From NCBI RefSeq assembly GCF_002161595.1, contig NZ_NFID01000021.1, positions 1 to 64,000 of the forward strand: a stretch of 64,000 nucleotides of DNA. The letters are read 5' to 3'. Below the pieces are notes generated by a model. It worked only from the letters and a program-made list of their open reading frames with translations, did not search any database and was not told the origin of the DNA. Position numbers and translations under genes: made by a program. Source of the DNA: Gemmiger sp. An50. GTDB taxonomy: Bacteria; Bacillota; Clostridia; Oscillospirales; Ruminococcaceae. Of the stretch, positions 1 through 8,365 are shown piece by piece; positions within the stretch are counted from its first letter, which is position 1; each line of letters begins with the position of its first letter.

Positions 1-78
1 TTACGCTCTTCTTTGTTGTCTGATGTTCCTTTAGTTAAAACGGGCATTTTTTCTGTTCGACGCTCGTGCTAGATTCGC

Positions 79-97
79 CCACAAGCATAGCTTGTGG
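79..97 (+). terminator. Stem-loop, possible terminator of an upstream gene
   Basis: An 8-bp perfect stem (CCACAAGC / GCTTGTGG) with a 3-nt loop is followed by TTCTTTAT on the plus strand. It could end a plus-strand transcript coming from left of the window. It resembles, with changes, the hairpin behind the tRNA-Val at 11.2 kb. Positions 1-111 hold no gene that I can support. Confidence 0.4.
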
Positions 98-111
98 TTC
101 TTTATATGAGA

Positions 112-165
112 AAAAGAAAATGCCCGCGGGCTCCGGAACCTCCGGTGCCCGCGGGCGTTTTCTGT
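112..165 (-). terminator. Intrinsic terminator of the GH38 operon
   Basis: Ten-bp GC-only arms GCCCGCGGGC at 122-131 and 147-156 enclose a CCGGA-rich loop. Read on the minus strand, the hairpin is followed by ATTTTCTTTTTCTC. It lies about 30 nt beyond the stop codon of the mannosidase at 196, so it is the natural end of the 9886-to-196 operon. Confidence 0.8.
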
Positions 166-195
166 TATGAGGAAACGTGAGAGATGGGGATAGCG

Positions 196-2715
196 TTAGA
201 TCGGCCGGATGCGATAGCTTGCCAGCTGCCGCCCGCCCACGGTCAGAAGGGTCTGCATGCCCTGCTGTTCCGCTCCGGCGGGGTTTGCTGCCAGGTCTTC
301 CGGGCAGATGCGGGCCGCAAAGCCGGTGTGCAGCTGCACCTGCTGCGGCTCCGTCAAGGGATTGTACACCCGCAGCAGATAGGCGCCGTCCTCGTATTCC
401 AGGCCGGAGAACTGCACCGGTCCCGCAAGGCTCAGCAGCAGGCGGCCGTCGCTTTCCGCCGTGCTCTGGCGGGCGAACACCGGCGCGCGCAGCGCCAGCG
501 GGTGGACCGGCGAATGGTTGGCCCGGCCATAGATCAGGCCATACTCAAATTCCATTTCGCCCTGGCACTGGGCTTCCGGCGTGGGATAGCCCGGGCCCGC
601 GCCGCCGCCGCGGCTGCGCAGGTCGCGCCGGGAGAGATCGCCCACACAGCGCAGCAGGGTGAGCATGCAGCGCTCGCCGCCTTCCGTGCGGCAGACCTGA
701 TACTCGTGCAGGCCCAGATGGACCAGCTGCAATCCCCCTGCCACCAGCTGGGTGCCGGTGGGATGCTGGCCGGGGATGACCTCCTGCCCGGGACCCACCT
801 GGGGGTCCACCGGGCCGTTGACCGGGCGCTCCACCCAGTCAAAAGCGGTGTCGCTGCAATGGCTCTCGCAGCCAGGTACCTCGAAGTCCGCGGTGAGCCG
901 GTGGTCCCTGGCCCGGTTGTCCAGCCGGGTGCGCACGTGAATCACCGGGTCCTCCTCGTACAGGGTGTATTCGGTATGGATGGTCAGGGTCACCGTGTGC
1001 TCTGCGGGGCCCTTCCGGTCCAGCGAAAGGCCCTCCGGCAGCTCCAGCACGCTTTCGGTATGCAGGGTCCGCTGACCCGGGCGGGACTCGGTCCGCCAGG
1101 CCACTACATGGGCCTCGGCGCAGGCATCCTGCTCCGGGGGCGAGTAGTTGTAGGTGTCGCCCGCGTCCAGGCTGGAGCGGTACACGTTCTGGCCGGTGTG
1201 CCAGGTGCCGGTGCTTTTCTCCAGCACGCAGAGCTGGCCGTCCCGAATCTCCAGCCGGTAGAAGCGGTTCTCCGCCGGACTGCCCTGTTCCACGGCGGTC
1301 GTCTGGGGTTCGGTGGGCTCGATGCGCAGGCAGATCTCCTCCATGCCCGCGAAGTCCAGAAAGAACTCCAGCTCGTACACCGCCATGTCCTCGTACCAGG
1401 GCTGGGTCAGGCTGTTGTGGAAGAACTCCTCCTGTACCCGGCGCTCGGCCCGGCTCAGGGGCACCGGCCGCTCGCCCTGCCAGAGGGCGACGCCGCCCTT
1501 GTCCTGATCCAGCGGCAGCAGGATGCGGGCCTTCACCAGCCGTCTGCCCGGATAGGGCAGGCTGTTGATCACATGGAGCCAGTGGTTTTTCGCCCCCGGC
1601 TCGCCGTACACAAAGGGATATTGCCGTTCCAGCACGCTCTCGGTCTGCTCGCCGATGCTCTGGGCAATGCGGGCGTAGCGGCTCATCATCTCCCGGTGCA
1701 CCTCGTCCACGCTGCATCCGCAGATGCTGTCGTGAGCCTGGTTCACCAGAAAATCCTTCCACAGGCGACGGCGCAGCGCCTCGCTGCGGGAGGCATTCTG
1801 CTCCCAGGCGCACAAAAACTCCAGCTCGTGCACCAGCCTTGCGGCGATGATCTGGTTCATCCGCTTCAGATAGGTGCGGGTGCTCCAGGTGCCGCTGAGC
1901 ACGAAGATCTTCCGATTATCCCGCAGCTCGCCTTTGATGGTCTCTTCGGCGGGGCAGCCGTCCAGCAATCGGCACAGCCGCTCCATGGTCACCTGCTCCA
2001 CCTTCACGCCGCTCTCGGCTTCAAAGCTTCGCACCCGATCCATGCCGTCCGCACTGCAGACCGTGTGATCTGCGCCGTCGGTGTAGACCAGCAGGCCCGC
2101 CTTTTTCTGGGTGCGGTGGAATTCCACGAACCGCTGTAAATGCTCTTTGTAATTTGGGTTTTTCAGGCCCACCTGGAAGTAGCCGTCCCGGGTGGAAAGC
2201 ACCAGCGTTTTCACCGCCGAGCCGTCGGCGCTGGCCCAGTTCACCTCGCAGTGCTCCGGGTCCGCGCCGCGCCAGATGATGGCCTTGTCGATGCCGAACT
2301 GGCGCAACACCATGGGCATGGAGCCGATGTGGCCAAAGGTGTCCGGCAGGTAGCCCATGCCGCAGAAGCTGCCCAGCTCCCCGGCCATGGACCGGCCAAT
2401 GCGCAGGTTCTGGATGACCGCCTCGGCCGGGCAGAGGAATTCATCCGCCAGCACGAACCAGGGGCCCACCTCGATCTTTCCCGCCCGGATCAGGGCGCAC
2501 AGCCGCTGGTATTCCTCGTCGGTCACGATGCGGCGGTAGTCGTCCAGCACGCTGGTCTGGCCGTCCAGATAAAAGCAGTCGATCACGCCCCGCTCCACCA
2601 GATCCACCACGTGGCGCAGCGCGTCCCGCAGGCGAATCTGCATGGCCTCAAAGGGCTGGTACCATTCCCGGTCCCAGTGGGTGTGATGCAGCATATGGAT
2701 GGTGGTTTGCTCCAT
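196..2715 (-). CDS. GH38 alpha-mannosidase
   Basis: This 839-residue protein belongs to glycoside hydrolase family 38, zinc-dependent retaining alpha-mannosidases (MngB/mannosylglycerate hydrolase-like). The N-terminal HTHWDREWY motif (residues 11-19) supplies the zinc ligands His13 and Asp15. The motif PDTFGHIGSMP around Asp125 carries the expected nucleophile. There is no signal peptide, so it acts in the cytoplasm on an imported mannoside. Its length is normal for bacterial GH38. The start has an AAGGAG site, and the FAD oxidoreductase gene ends only 12 nt upstream, so the two are co-transcribed. The substrate is not readable from sequence: O-mannosylated glycans, mannosylglycerate or a plant/fungal mannoside are all possible. 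Family assignment is secure and specificity is open. Confidence 0.93.
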   Translation of the reverse strand: MEQTTIHMLHHTHWDREWYQPFEAMQIRLRDALRHVVDLVERGVIDCFYLDGQTSVLDDYRRIVTDEEYQRLCALIRAGKIEVGPWFVLADEFLCPAEAVIQNLRIGRSMAGELGSFCGMGYLPDTFGHIGSMPMVLRQFGIDKAIIWRGADPEHCEVNWASADGSAVKTLVLSTRDGYFQVGLKNPNYKEHLQRFVEFHRTQKKAGLLVYTDGADHTVCSADGMDRVRSFEAESGVKVEQVTMERLCRLLDGCPAEETIKGELRDNRKIFVLSGTWSTRTYLKRMNQIIAARLVHELEFLCAWEQNASRSEALRRRLWKDFLVNQAHDSICGCSVDEVHREMMSRYARIAQSIGEQTESVLERQYPFVYGEPGAKNHWLHVINSLPYPGRRLVKARILLPLDQDKGGVALWQGERPVPLSRAERRVQEEFFHNSLTQPWYEDMAVYELEFFLDFAGMEEICLRIEPTEPQTTAVEQGSPAENRFYRLEIRDGQLCVLEKSTGTWHTGQNVYRSSLDAGDTYNYSPPEQDACAEAHVVAWRTESRPGQRTLHTESVLELPEGLSLDRKGPAEHTVTLTIHTEYTLYEEDPVIHVRTRLDNRARDHRLTADFEVPGCESHCSDTAFDWVERPVNGPVDPQVGPGQEVIPGQHPTGTQLVAGGLQLVHLGLHEYQVCRTEGGERCMLTLLRCVGDLSRRDLRSRGGGAGPGYPTPEAQCQGEMEFEYGLIYGRANHSPVHPLALRAPVFARQSTAESDGRLLLSLAGPVQFSGLEYEDGAYLLRVYNPLTEPQQVQLHTGFAARICPEDLAANPAGAEQQGMQTLLTVGGRQLASYRIRPI

Positions 2716-2727
2716 AATGGTTTCTCC

Positions 2728-4062
2728 TTAGAAGTGCCGCAGCCGCGCGCCGTCCAGCTTGGCCAGCGGGGTGCCGGTCTGCTTGGCCAGGGCGCAGGCC
2801 TCGCCCGCGATCTGGCCCATATCGGTGAGGGTGGGCTGGATGCGGATGCTGGCCTGCATCAAAAAGCTGGTGGAGATGCAGCGCCCCGCCACGATCAGGT
2901 TCTCGGCCTGGTTGGTGACCAGGCTGCGGTAGGGAATTTCGTAGTATTCGCCGGGGGTGTATTCCTTCCAGTCGGCGGCCTTGCCCGCAGCGGCGTGCAC
3001 GTCCATGTACCAGTCGCCCTTCACCACGCCGTCCGCAAAGCGGGCCCGGTTCATGTAGTCCTGCTCGTCCAGCAGGTACTGGCCCTGGATGCGGTAGGAC
3101 TCCCGGATGCCCAGCATGGAGGCCTCCCGCAGCAGGAAGGCCTGCTCGAAGCCGGGCATGTACTTCTGCAAAAAGCGCACCAGGCGGCGGATCATCTGCC
3201 GTCCCTGCTGGAAGGCCTCAGAACGGGCCCGGGCCGAGGTATTCTTGGTCACGCCCACGATGTGAGGGCAGTTAAAGCTCATGCAGCCGGGCTTGCCGGG
3301 CACGGTGAAGCACTGGTAGTAGCGCAGGTCCATGGGCTGCAGCACGCCCTCCTCCACGCCCTTCTGGAACAGAGGCTCCAGGGCAAAGCCCTTGCCGCCC
3401 ACCATGGCGGATTCAAAGAACTCACCGGGCTGCATGGGGCAGAAGGTGTCGTGGATGGAAGTGCAGTAGGCGCGGTATTGTTCCACGTCGATGCCGCCCA
3501 TCTCAAAGCGCATGGTCACGCACTGGTTGTTGCCTTCCTCATCGCCGCTGGCGCAGGGCACGCCGCTCAGCCGGGCCAGCACCGCGTCGCCGCTGGCGTC
3601 CACGAAGTGGTCGGCCACAATGGCCATGGCCCGCCCCTCGGCAAACACCACCGTATAGCGGATGCGCCCGTCCTCCAGGCACACGCCGGTGAGGCAGGCG
3701 TCGTACAGAATCTCGCCGCCGTTTTCCAGCAGCATCTGCTCCAGGCAGTAGCTCATGTCCTCGCCGCCGAACCAGATGCCCTTGTTGTAACGGTGGTGGG
3801 TCTGCACGCCCATGGCCTGCAGCCGCTCGTCGATCTGGGCCAGGACCTCCATGTGCTCCACGTTGGAGTTCATCATGGGCATGACCAGCGCGTTCACTGC
3901 CGTGCCGCCCAGAGCGGTGGCCTTTTCCACCACCAGGGTGGAGCAGCCCAGCTGGGCCGCCCGAATCGCCGCGGCAGCGCCCGCGGTGCCGCCGCCGATC
4001 ACGGCCACGTCATACCGGCCATAGACCTCCAGCGGTATGCCCCGGTGTAAAATGCTATCCAT
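2728..4062 (-). CDS. FAD-dependent oxidoreductase (FAD_oxidored/PF12831-like)
   Basis: A 444-residue flavoprotein with an N-terminal Rossmann dinucleotide motif GGGTAGAAAAIRAAQLG (about residues 23-39), then VEKATALGG. Late motifs typical of PF12831-type proteins are present: GIRESYRIQG, the EIPYRSLV segment and ENLIVAGRCIS near the C-terminus. These enzymes are often encoded beside glycoside hydrolases and are thought to oxidise sugars or similar polyols, but few have known substrates. No signal peptide is seen. A GAAAGGAG site precedes the ATG, and the start follows the stop of the HExxH gene by 3 nt. With GH38 downstream, it could act on a mannoside or on its released aglycone (inference). 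Confidence 0.85.
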   Translation of the reverse strand: MDSILHRGIPLEVYGRYDVAVIGGGTAGAAAAIRAAQLGCSTLVVEKATALGGTAVNALVMPMMNSNVEHMEVLAQIDERLQAMGVQTHHRYNKGIWFGGEDMSYCLEQMLLENGGEILYDACLTGVCLEDGRIRYTVVFAEGRAMAIVADHFVDASGDAVLARLSGVPCASGDEEGNNQCVTMRFEMGGIDVEQYRAYCTSIHDTFCPMQPGEFFESAMVGGKGFALEPLFQKGVEEGVLQPMDLRYYQCFTVPGKPGCMSFNCPHIVGVTKNTSARARSEAFQQGRQMIRRLVRFLQKYMPGFEQAFLLREASMLGIRESYRIQGQYLLDEQDYMNRARFADGVVKGDWYMDVHAAAGKAADWKEYTPGEYYEIPYRSLVTNQAENLIVAGRCISTSFLMQASIRIQPTLTDMGQIAGEACALAKQTGTPLAKLDGARLRHF

Positions 4063-4065
4063 CGT

Positions 4066-4719
4066 TCATGCTCCTTTCACGCTTTGCTCCGCCTGCCGGC
4101 AGAGGTTCAAAAAGGCTTTCGCCTGGTCCTCGTCTTCCTCGTTCAGCAAAAGCCAGTCCCAAACAAGGGGGTGGCAGGGGCTGGCGCACACCGACTGGGC
4201 AAAGGTGTGGGCCGCGATCTCCCGCAGGCTGCGCACCGCCCGGGTGCGGCGGATCACCCCCAGCAGCCGGATCTCCACCGGCTTGCTGGTCAGGCTCACG
4301 TCGCCCCCGCCGCAATGTTCCAGATGATGATAAAACTCATGGGCCAGGTGCAGCTGCTCCAGCTGCTCCATGGTCACCGGAATGCCCCGCCTTTGGGCCG
4401 CCGCGCAAATCTTTTCCAGCGTGGGGATGTAAAGGCGGATCACCGGCGCCCGGCCGTTTTCCGCCGGGCAGTATTCGGAGTGGATGTCCATGGGCGGAGT
4501 CTCCCCGCTCCGGCACACCTCCGCTCCGTCTTCTTCCAGCCGCCGGGCAAGCCCGGGCAGGGTCCAGCGTTCCGCCGCCTGCTGCCCGGACCGGATGCCC
4601 TGCCGGATGTAGTAGCCGTATTTTTTCGGCGGGATGCGGCCGAACACCGGGTCCTGCCGCAGCAGCACCAGAGCAAAGGCCTCGCCGGAAAGACGTTCCA
4701 GCTGCTCCCAATCATTCAT
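4066..4719 (-). CDS. Putative HExxH zinc metalloprotein, unknown function
   Basis: A 217-residue soluble protein that I do not recognise as a named family. Residues around 125-134 read AHEFYHHLEH, a canonical HExxH zinc-binding motif. About 35 residues on, REIAAHTFAQ could supply the third (Glu) ligand, an arrangement resembling ImmA/IrrE-type gluzincins. The N-terminal half is rich in Arg and Gly and has no membrane segment. The ATG overlaps the hydantoinase stop by 8 nt (ATGAATGA), and the Shine-Dalgarno is weak, so translation is probably coupled to the upstream gene. A peptidase or amidase step on the operon's substrate, or cleavage of a regulator, are both open options. Confidence 0.7.
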   Translation of the reverse strand: MNDWEQLERLSGEAFALVLLRQDPVFGRIPPKKYGYYIRQGIRSGQQAAERWTLPGLARRLEEDGAEVCRSGETPPMDIHSEYCPAENGRAPVIRLYIPTLEKICAAAQRRGIPVTMEQLEQLHLAHEFYHHLEHCGGGDVSLTSKPVEIRLLGVIRRTRAVRSLREIAAHTFAQSVCASPCHPLVWDWLLLNEEDEDQAKAFLNLCRQAEQSVKGA

Positions 4720-6856
4720 GAGCGGCCACCGCGATGATGCAGGCGTCCTCAGGCAGGGTCTCGCACTCCATCTTCGCCAGCGACAGCAGCTGCTCCTTGT
4801 TGGTCACGCCGCTCAGGTCGGCGGATTTCTGCCCGAAGTACAGGTAGGTCTTGGGCAGGGTCGCGCCCGCGTCCGAGAAGCGGGTGTTGGCTTCGACGAA
4901 CCGCACAAAGCGGCCGTCCATCTCGCTCTTTTCAAACTCCAGGATCTCGCCCGCGCCCTTCTGCAGGCGCACCACGCCCTCGTCGTCCGCCACGCGCAGC
5001 GAGGGCTTGCGCATCTTCAAAAGGCCCCACAGCTTGCTGCTCACGGTCTCCAGCCGGTAGGCGTGCCAGCGGCCGGTGTGGGCCTCGCTGGCGATCTCGG
5101 CCCCGCCGCTCACCGACTCCCGCACGATCTGGGCCAGCTCCTCGCGGCTCTTGGCCTTTTCGCTCAGGTCCTTGGTGCGCAGCTCGGTGGCGCCGGTGGC
5201 AATGGCCCGCAGAATGTTCTTCTGGGCGTCGATCTCAATGGTGATCTCCACGGTCTCGGGGTTCGCGCCCGCCTTGACCACCTCGTCCATGATGTCGGCG
5301 CGGATCTTCTTGATGTCCTCCTGGGTGGGGTTGCTCACGTTGCGCTCCAGCTGCTCGCGTACCAGCGCCAGGGCCACACCGATGGTGGAGATGTAAGGCG
5401 CGTTCTTGGCCACCTGCCAGCGCACGCCCATCTTCTCGCCCAGGTAGGGGGGCACCACGCAGGCGGAACCGCCGCCGCCCACAAAGCGGATCAGCTGCTT
5501 GTTCAGCTGGTAGTCCTCGATCAGGCTGTCCACGATGGCCTTCACCTTCTCGGAGGCGATATCCATGGCGCGGCGGCAGGCTTCCTCGGCGGTCATGCCC
5601 ACCTCACGGCCCAGCGCCTCCCAGGCCAGACGGGCAGATTCCAGGTTGCCCCGGGCGTAGTCGCCTTCGGGCACATAGCCCAGCAGGTTGGCCGCGCCCG
5701 CCAGAGTCAGCGCGTACTCCTTGCCCTCGGCGCAGCTTACCACCGCGTAGTGGGGCAGGTCCTCCGGGCGGGGAGCCACCAGCTTGACCTTGGCGTCCTT
5801 CAGGTTTTCCGGCGCGGTGAACACCTCGTATTCCTTCTGGGCAATGTGCGCGGAACGGGGGCCAACATCGGTGATCTTGCCGTTCTCCACCACGATCATG
5901 GAGCCGCCCGCGATGCCCAGGGTGCGCACGTCCAGAGAATTCAGATACAGCTTGCGGCCGCCCACCTGGGCGTTCTGGATCATTACCTTGCCGTCCTTGA
6001 TGACCGAGATGTCGGTGGAGGTGCCGCCCACCTCGAAGAAGATGCCGTCGGTGATCTTTTCATACATCAGCGCACCGGCAACGCCCGCGGCCAGGCCGGA
6101 CAGCATGGTCAGGATGGGGCGCTTGCGCACCTCGTCCACGCTCATCACGCCGCCGTCGCAGCGCATGATCATCAGGGGCTTTTTGATGCCGGTCTGCTTC
6201 ACCGAGGACTCGGTCATGTTGGCCGCTTCCATCATCTTGGGAATCAGGGCCGCGTTCACCACGGCGGTGCGGGTGCGGGCCTGCAGGCCGTACAGCTGGG
6301 AGATCTCGTAGCCGCCGGTGGCCATCAGCTCCTTTTCCTGCGCGCGGCGGATCACCCGAATCTCATTCTCCGGGTTGTCCACCGAGTAGGACTTGGAAGC
6401 AACGATCACCTGAGACTGGCCGTCCAGCAGAGTCTGGATGGCGGCGTCGATGGATTCATCGGTGAGCTTGGCGGTGTCCAGATAGGTGTGCACGGTGTTC
6501 AAAAACTTGCCGGGAGCCAGCTCGATGCGGCCCACCTTGGTCTCACCCTTGGCGCGCTCACCCTCCAGGCCGGTGCCCATGCCCACGATGCCCACCTGGG
6601 CCACGTCGCCCTCCAGCAGAGCGTTGGTGGCCTGGGTGGTGCCGTGGGCGATGAACACCACATCGTCCGGATCGATGTGATTCTCCGCCAGCACCTTGCG
6701 GATGACCTGTACGATGCCCTCCGCCACGCCTTTTTCCGCGTGGTGAGTGGTGGGGATCTTGGCCTTGGCAATCACCTCATAGCTGCTGTTGTCGATCACA
6801 ACGGCATCGGTGAAGGTGCCGCCAACGTCGATTCCGATCCGAACTTTATTGCCCAT
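4712..6856 (-). CDS. Hydantoinase/oxoprolinase family protein (HyuA-like)
   Basis: A 714-residue ATP-dependent amidohydrolase-type protein of the HyuA/5-oxoprolinase family, which open cyclic amides or carboxylate ketones using ATP. The N-terminus has GIDVGGTFTDAVV (ASKHA-fold phosphate 1), and a second nucleotide motif EVGGTSTDI lies near residue 300. A glycine-rich RFVGGGGSA motif follows. The start at 6856 is chosen because AAAGGA lies just upstream; an in-frame upstream extension has no ribosome site. Full HyuA length is present, but no HyuB partner is encoded in the window, so it may work alone or on a different substrate. Annotated hydantoinases of this class frequently have unknown substrates. 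Confidence 0.88.
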   Translation of the reverse strand: MGNKVRIGIDVGGTFTDAVVIDNSSYEVIAKAKIPTTHHAEKGVAEGIVQVIRKVLAENHIDPDDVVFIAHGTTQATNALLEGDVAQVGIVGMGTGLEGERAKGETKVGRIELAPGKFLNTVHTYLDTAKLTDESIDAAIQTLLDGQSQVIVASKSYSVDNPENEIRVIRRAQEKELMATGGYEISQLYGLQARTRTAVVNAALIPKMMEAANMTESSVKQTGIKKPLMIMRCDGGVMSVDEVRKRPILTMLSGLAAGVAGALMYEKITDGIFFEVGGTSTDISVIKDGKVMIQNAQVGGRKLYLNSLDVRTLGIAGGSMIVVENGKITDVGPRSAHIAQKEYEVFTAPENLKDAKVKLVAPRPEDLPHYAVVSCAEGKEYALTLAGAANLLGYVPEGDYARGNLESARLAWEALGREVGMTAEEACRRAMDIASEKVKAIVDSLIEDYQLNKQLIRFVGGGGSACVVPPYLGEKMGVRWQVAKNAPYISTIGVALALVREQLERNVSNPTQEDIKKIRADIMDEVVKAGANPETVEITIEIDAQKNILRAIATGATELRTKDLSEKAKSREELAQIVRESVSGGAEIASEAHTGRWHAYRLETVSSKLWGLLKMRKPSLRVADDEGVVRLQKGAGEILEFEKSEMDGRFVRFVEANTRFSDAGATLPKTYLYFGQKSADLSGVTNKEQLLSLAKMECETLPEDACIIAVAAHE

Positions 6857-6899
6857 GATAGTTTTCCTTTCTGTATCTGTAAAATGGTTTCTGATATGC

Positions 6900-6935
6900 G
6901 TTTGGGAGAAACCGGCGCCCCGATTTCTCCCAAAC
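6900..6935. repeat. 12-bp intercistronic inverted repeat
   Basis: Perfect arms GTTTGGGAGAAA (6900-6911) and TTTCTCCCAAAC (6924-6935) lie in the 102-nt gap between the permease and hydantoinase genes. There is no T-run on either side, so it is unlikely to terminate. An mRNA processing or stability element that sets different dosage for the two genes is the simplest reading. Confidence 0.6.
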
Positions 6936-6958
6936 AACTGGTCGGTCTGATGATCTGA

Positions 6959-8248
6959 TTAGAAGTAGAACACGCCGGTGTACACCAGAGCCACAAAGGT
7001 CACGAAGATGGTGTAGGGCAGGGTGGACTTCAGGATCGCGTTCACATCCACCTTGGCGTAATCGGCCACGATTACGTTCTGGGTGTTGGTGGGGTCGGAA
7101 ACGCCCTGAACCACGCCGGTAGCGCGCAGCGCGTTACCAACAGCGGCGGGGCTCATGGTACCGGCAGCCAGCATGATGTTGGCCAGGCCGGAGCCCAGGC
7201 CGTAGGAGTTCAGAGGTCCGCGGTACAGAGCCAGGGGCGACAGGATGGTGAAGGCAATCACGTAAACCACGGCGGAACGGGGCATGATGGCGCCGATCAG
7301 GGGCTGCATCAGGGCCACGGTGGCCTCGGCGGAAACGCCGTTCAGCAGGATGCCGATGCCGATCATCAGAGCGGTTACACCGGCCACGTCCTGGATGCCC
7401 TCCACCAGAGAGGAGGAAGCAACCTGGATGATCTGACGGGGATTGGTCACCAGAATGGTGTAGATCACGGCGATGATCAGGCTCAGCTCAGCGGTGAACT
7501 GGAACACGAATACCAGCAGGATGGGCACCAGAGGAGCCAGCAGAGCGAAGATGTTCACTTCCTTGGTGTCGGCTGCGGCGGGCTTGGCCCAGAAGCTCTT
7601 GCCGCCGGTGCGCTTTACGTTCAGCAGCACGTAAACCACGATGGCAACCACGCTGGCAACGCCCAGAACCACGGAAGCGCTCTTGATCATGGCCATATCC
7701 ATGCCGATGGTATCCACATAGAACTGGTAGTTGGCCACGTTGAACAGGCCGCCGGTGCTGATGCCGAACAGCACCAGGCCAGCTGCGACCACAGGCTGGA
7801 TGCCAGCGGACAGCATGAGGGGGATCACGATGGTGGACACCATGATAACGGGGCCCGCGCCGCCGATGGCGGAGAAGATCAGCGCGGTGGCGGCGGTGAG
7901 CACGAAGGCGATGGCGTAGGGCTTGTCACCGGCCAGCTCCGCAGCCTTGCGGATGATGGCGTCGGAAATGCCCTGCTTCTGAATCACTTTTGCGAACATG
8001 CCGCCGAAGATGGTGGCAATGATGGTGCCTGCCAGACGGGAAGCGCCCTGACCGATCACGTAGTTCATGATGGTCTGGCCGCCCTCCTCGGCGGGAGTCA
8101 TGAAGGGAACACCCGCGATGACCGCGGTCAGAACGCCCAGCAGAGGCAGCGCCAGGATGGTGGGCAGCTTTTTGGCCACCATCAGGCCTACGAATACCGC
8201 AAAGGCTACCAGGATCAGAATGACCCGAATGCTTAAAATTTCACCCAT
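6959..8248 (-). CDS. Permease of the ion-transporter (GntP/CitM-like) superfamily
   Basis: A 429-residue polytopic membrane protein with roughly 11-12 hydrophobic segments and no soluble domain. The layout, with repeated Gly/Ala-rich helices and mid-protein segments such as SAIGGAGPV and GISTGGLFNVANY, suits the ion-transporter superfamily of carboxylate/gluconate symporters. I cannot name a substrate. The ATG at 8248 is preceded by AAAGGAG; an upstream in-frame ATG at 8359 lacks a site. It sits between DUF4127 and the hydantoinase, so it probably imports the compound this operon processes. Confidence 0.75.
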   Translation of the reverse strand: MGEILSIRVILILVAFAVFVGLMVAKKLPTILALPLLGVLTAVIAGVPFMTPAEEGGQTIMNYVIGQGASRLAGTIIATIFGGMFAKVIQKQGISDAIIRKAAELAGDKPYAIAFVLTAATALIFSAIGGAGPVIMVSTIVIPLMLSAGIQPVVAAGLVLFGISTGGLFNVANYQFYVDTIGMDMAMIKSASVVLGVASVVAIVVYVLLNVKRTGGKSFWAKPAAADTKEVNIFALLAPLVPILLVFVFQFTAELSLIIAVIYTILVTNPRQIIQVASSSLVEGIQDVAGVTALMIGIGILLNGVSAEATVALMQPLIGAIMPRSAVVYVIAFTILSPLALYRGPLNSYGLGSGLANIMLAAGTMSPAAVGNALRATGVVQGVSDPTNTQNVIVADYAKVDVNAILKSTLPYTIFVTFVALVYTGVFYF

Positions 8249-8365
8249 TTTAAATGTTTCTCCTTTCAATATGAATCCATACCAAAGGCTCCCGCTTTTG
8301 CAGTCGCCTTTCCCCCTGTGTGCCTGCCGCATCCCTCCTTTGTGGACGTTTCTCCTCACATGGCG

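Noticed and set aside
5-60. Inverted repeat CGGGCATTTT (41-50) with AAAATGCCCG (117-126) as a transposon end
   Set aside because: The right copy is part of the operon terminator, there is no target duplication or transposase, and ten bases of match can arise by chance beside a terminator.
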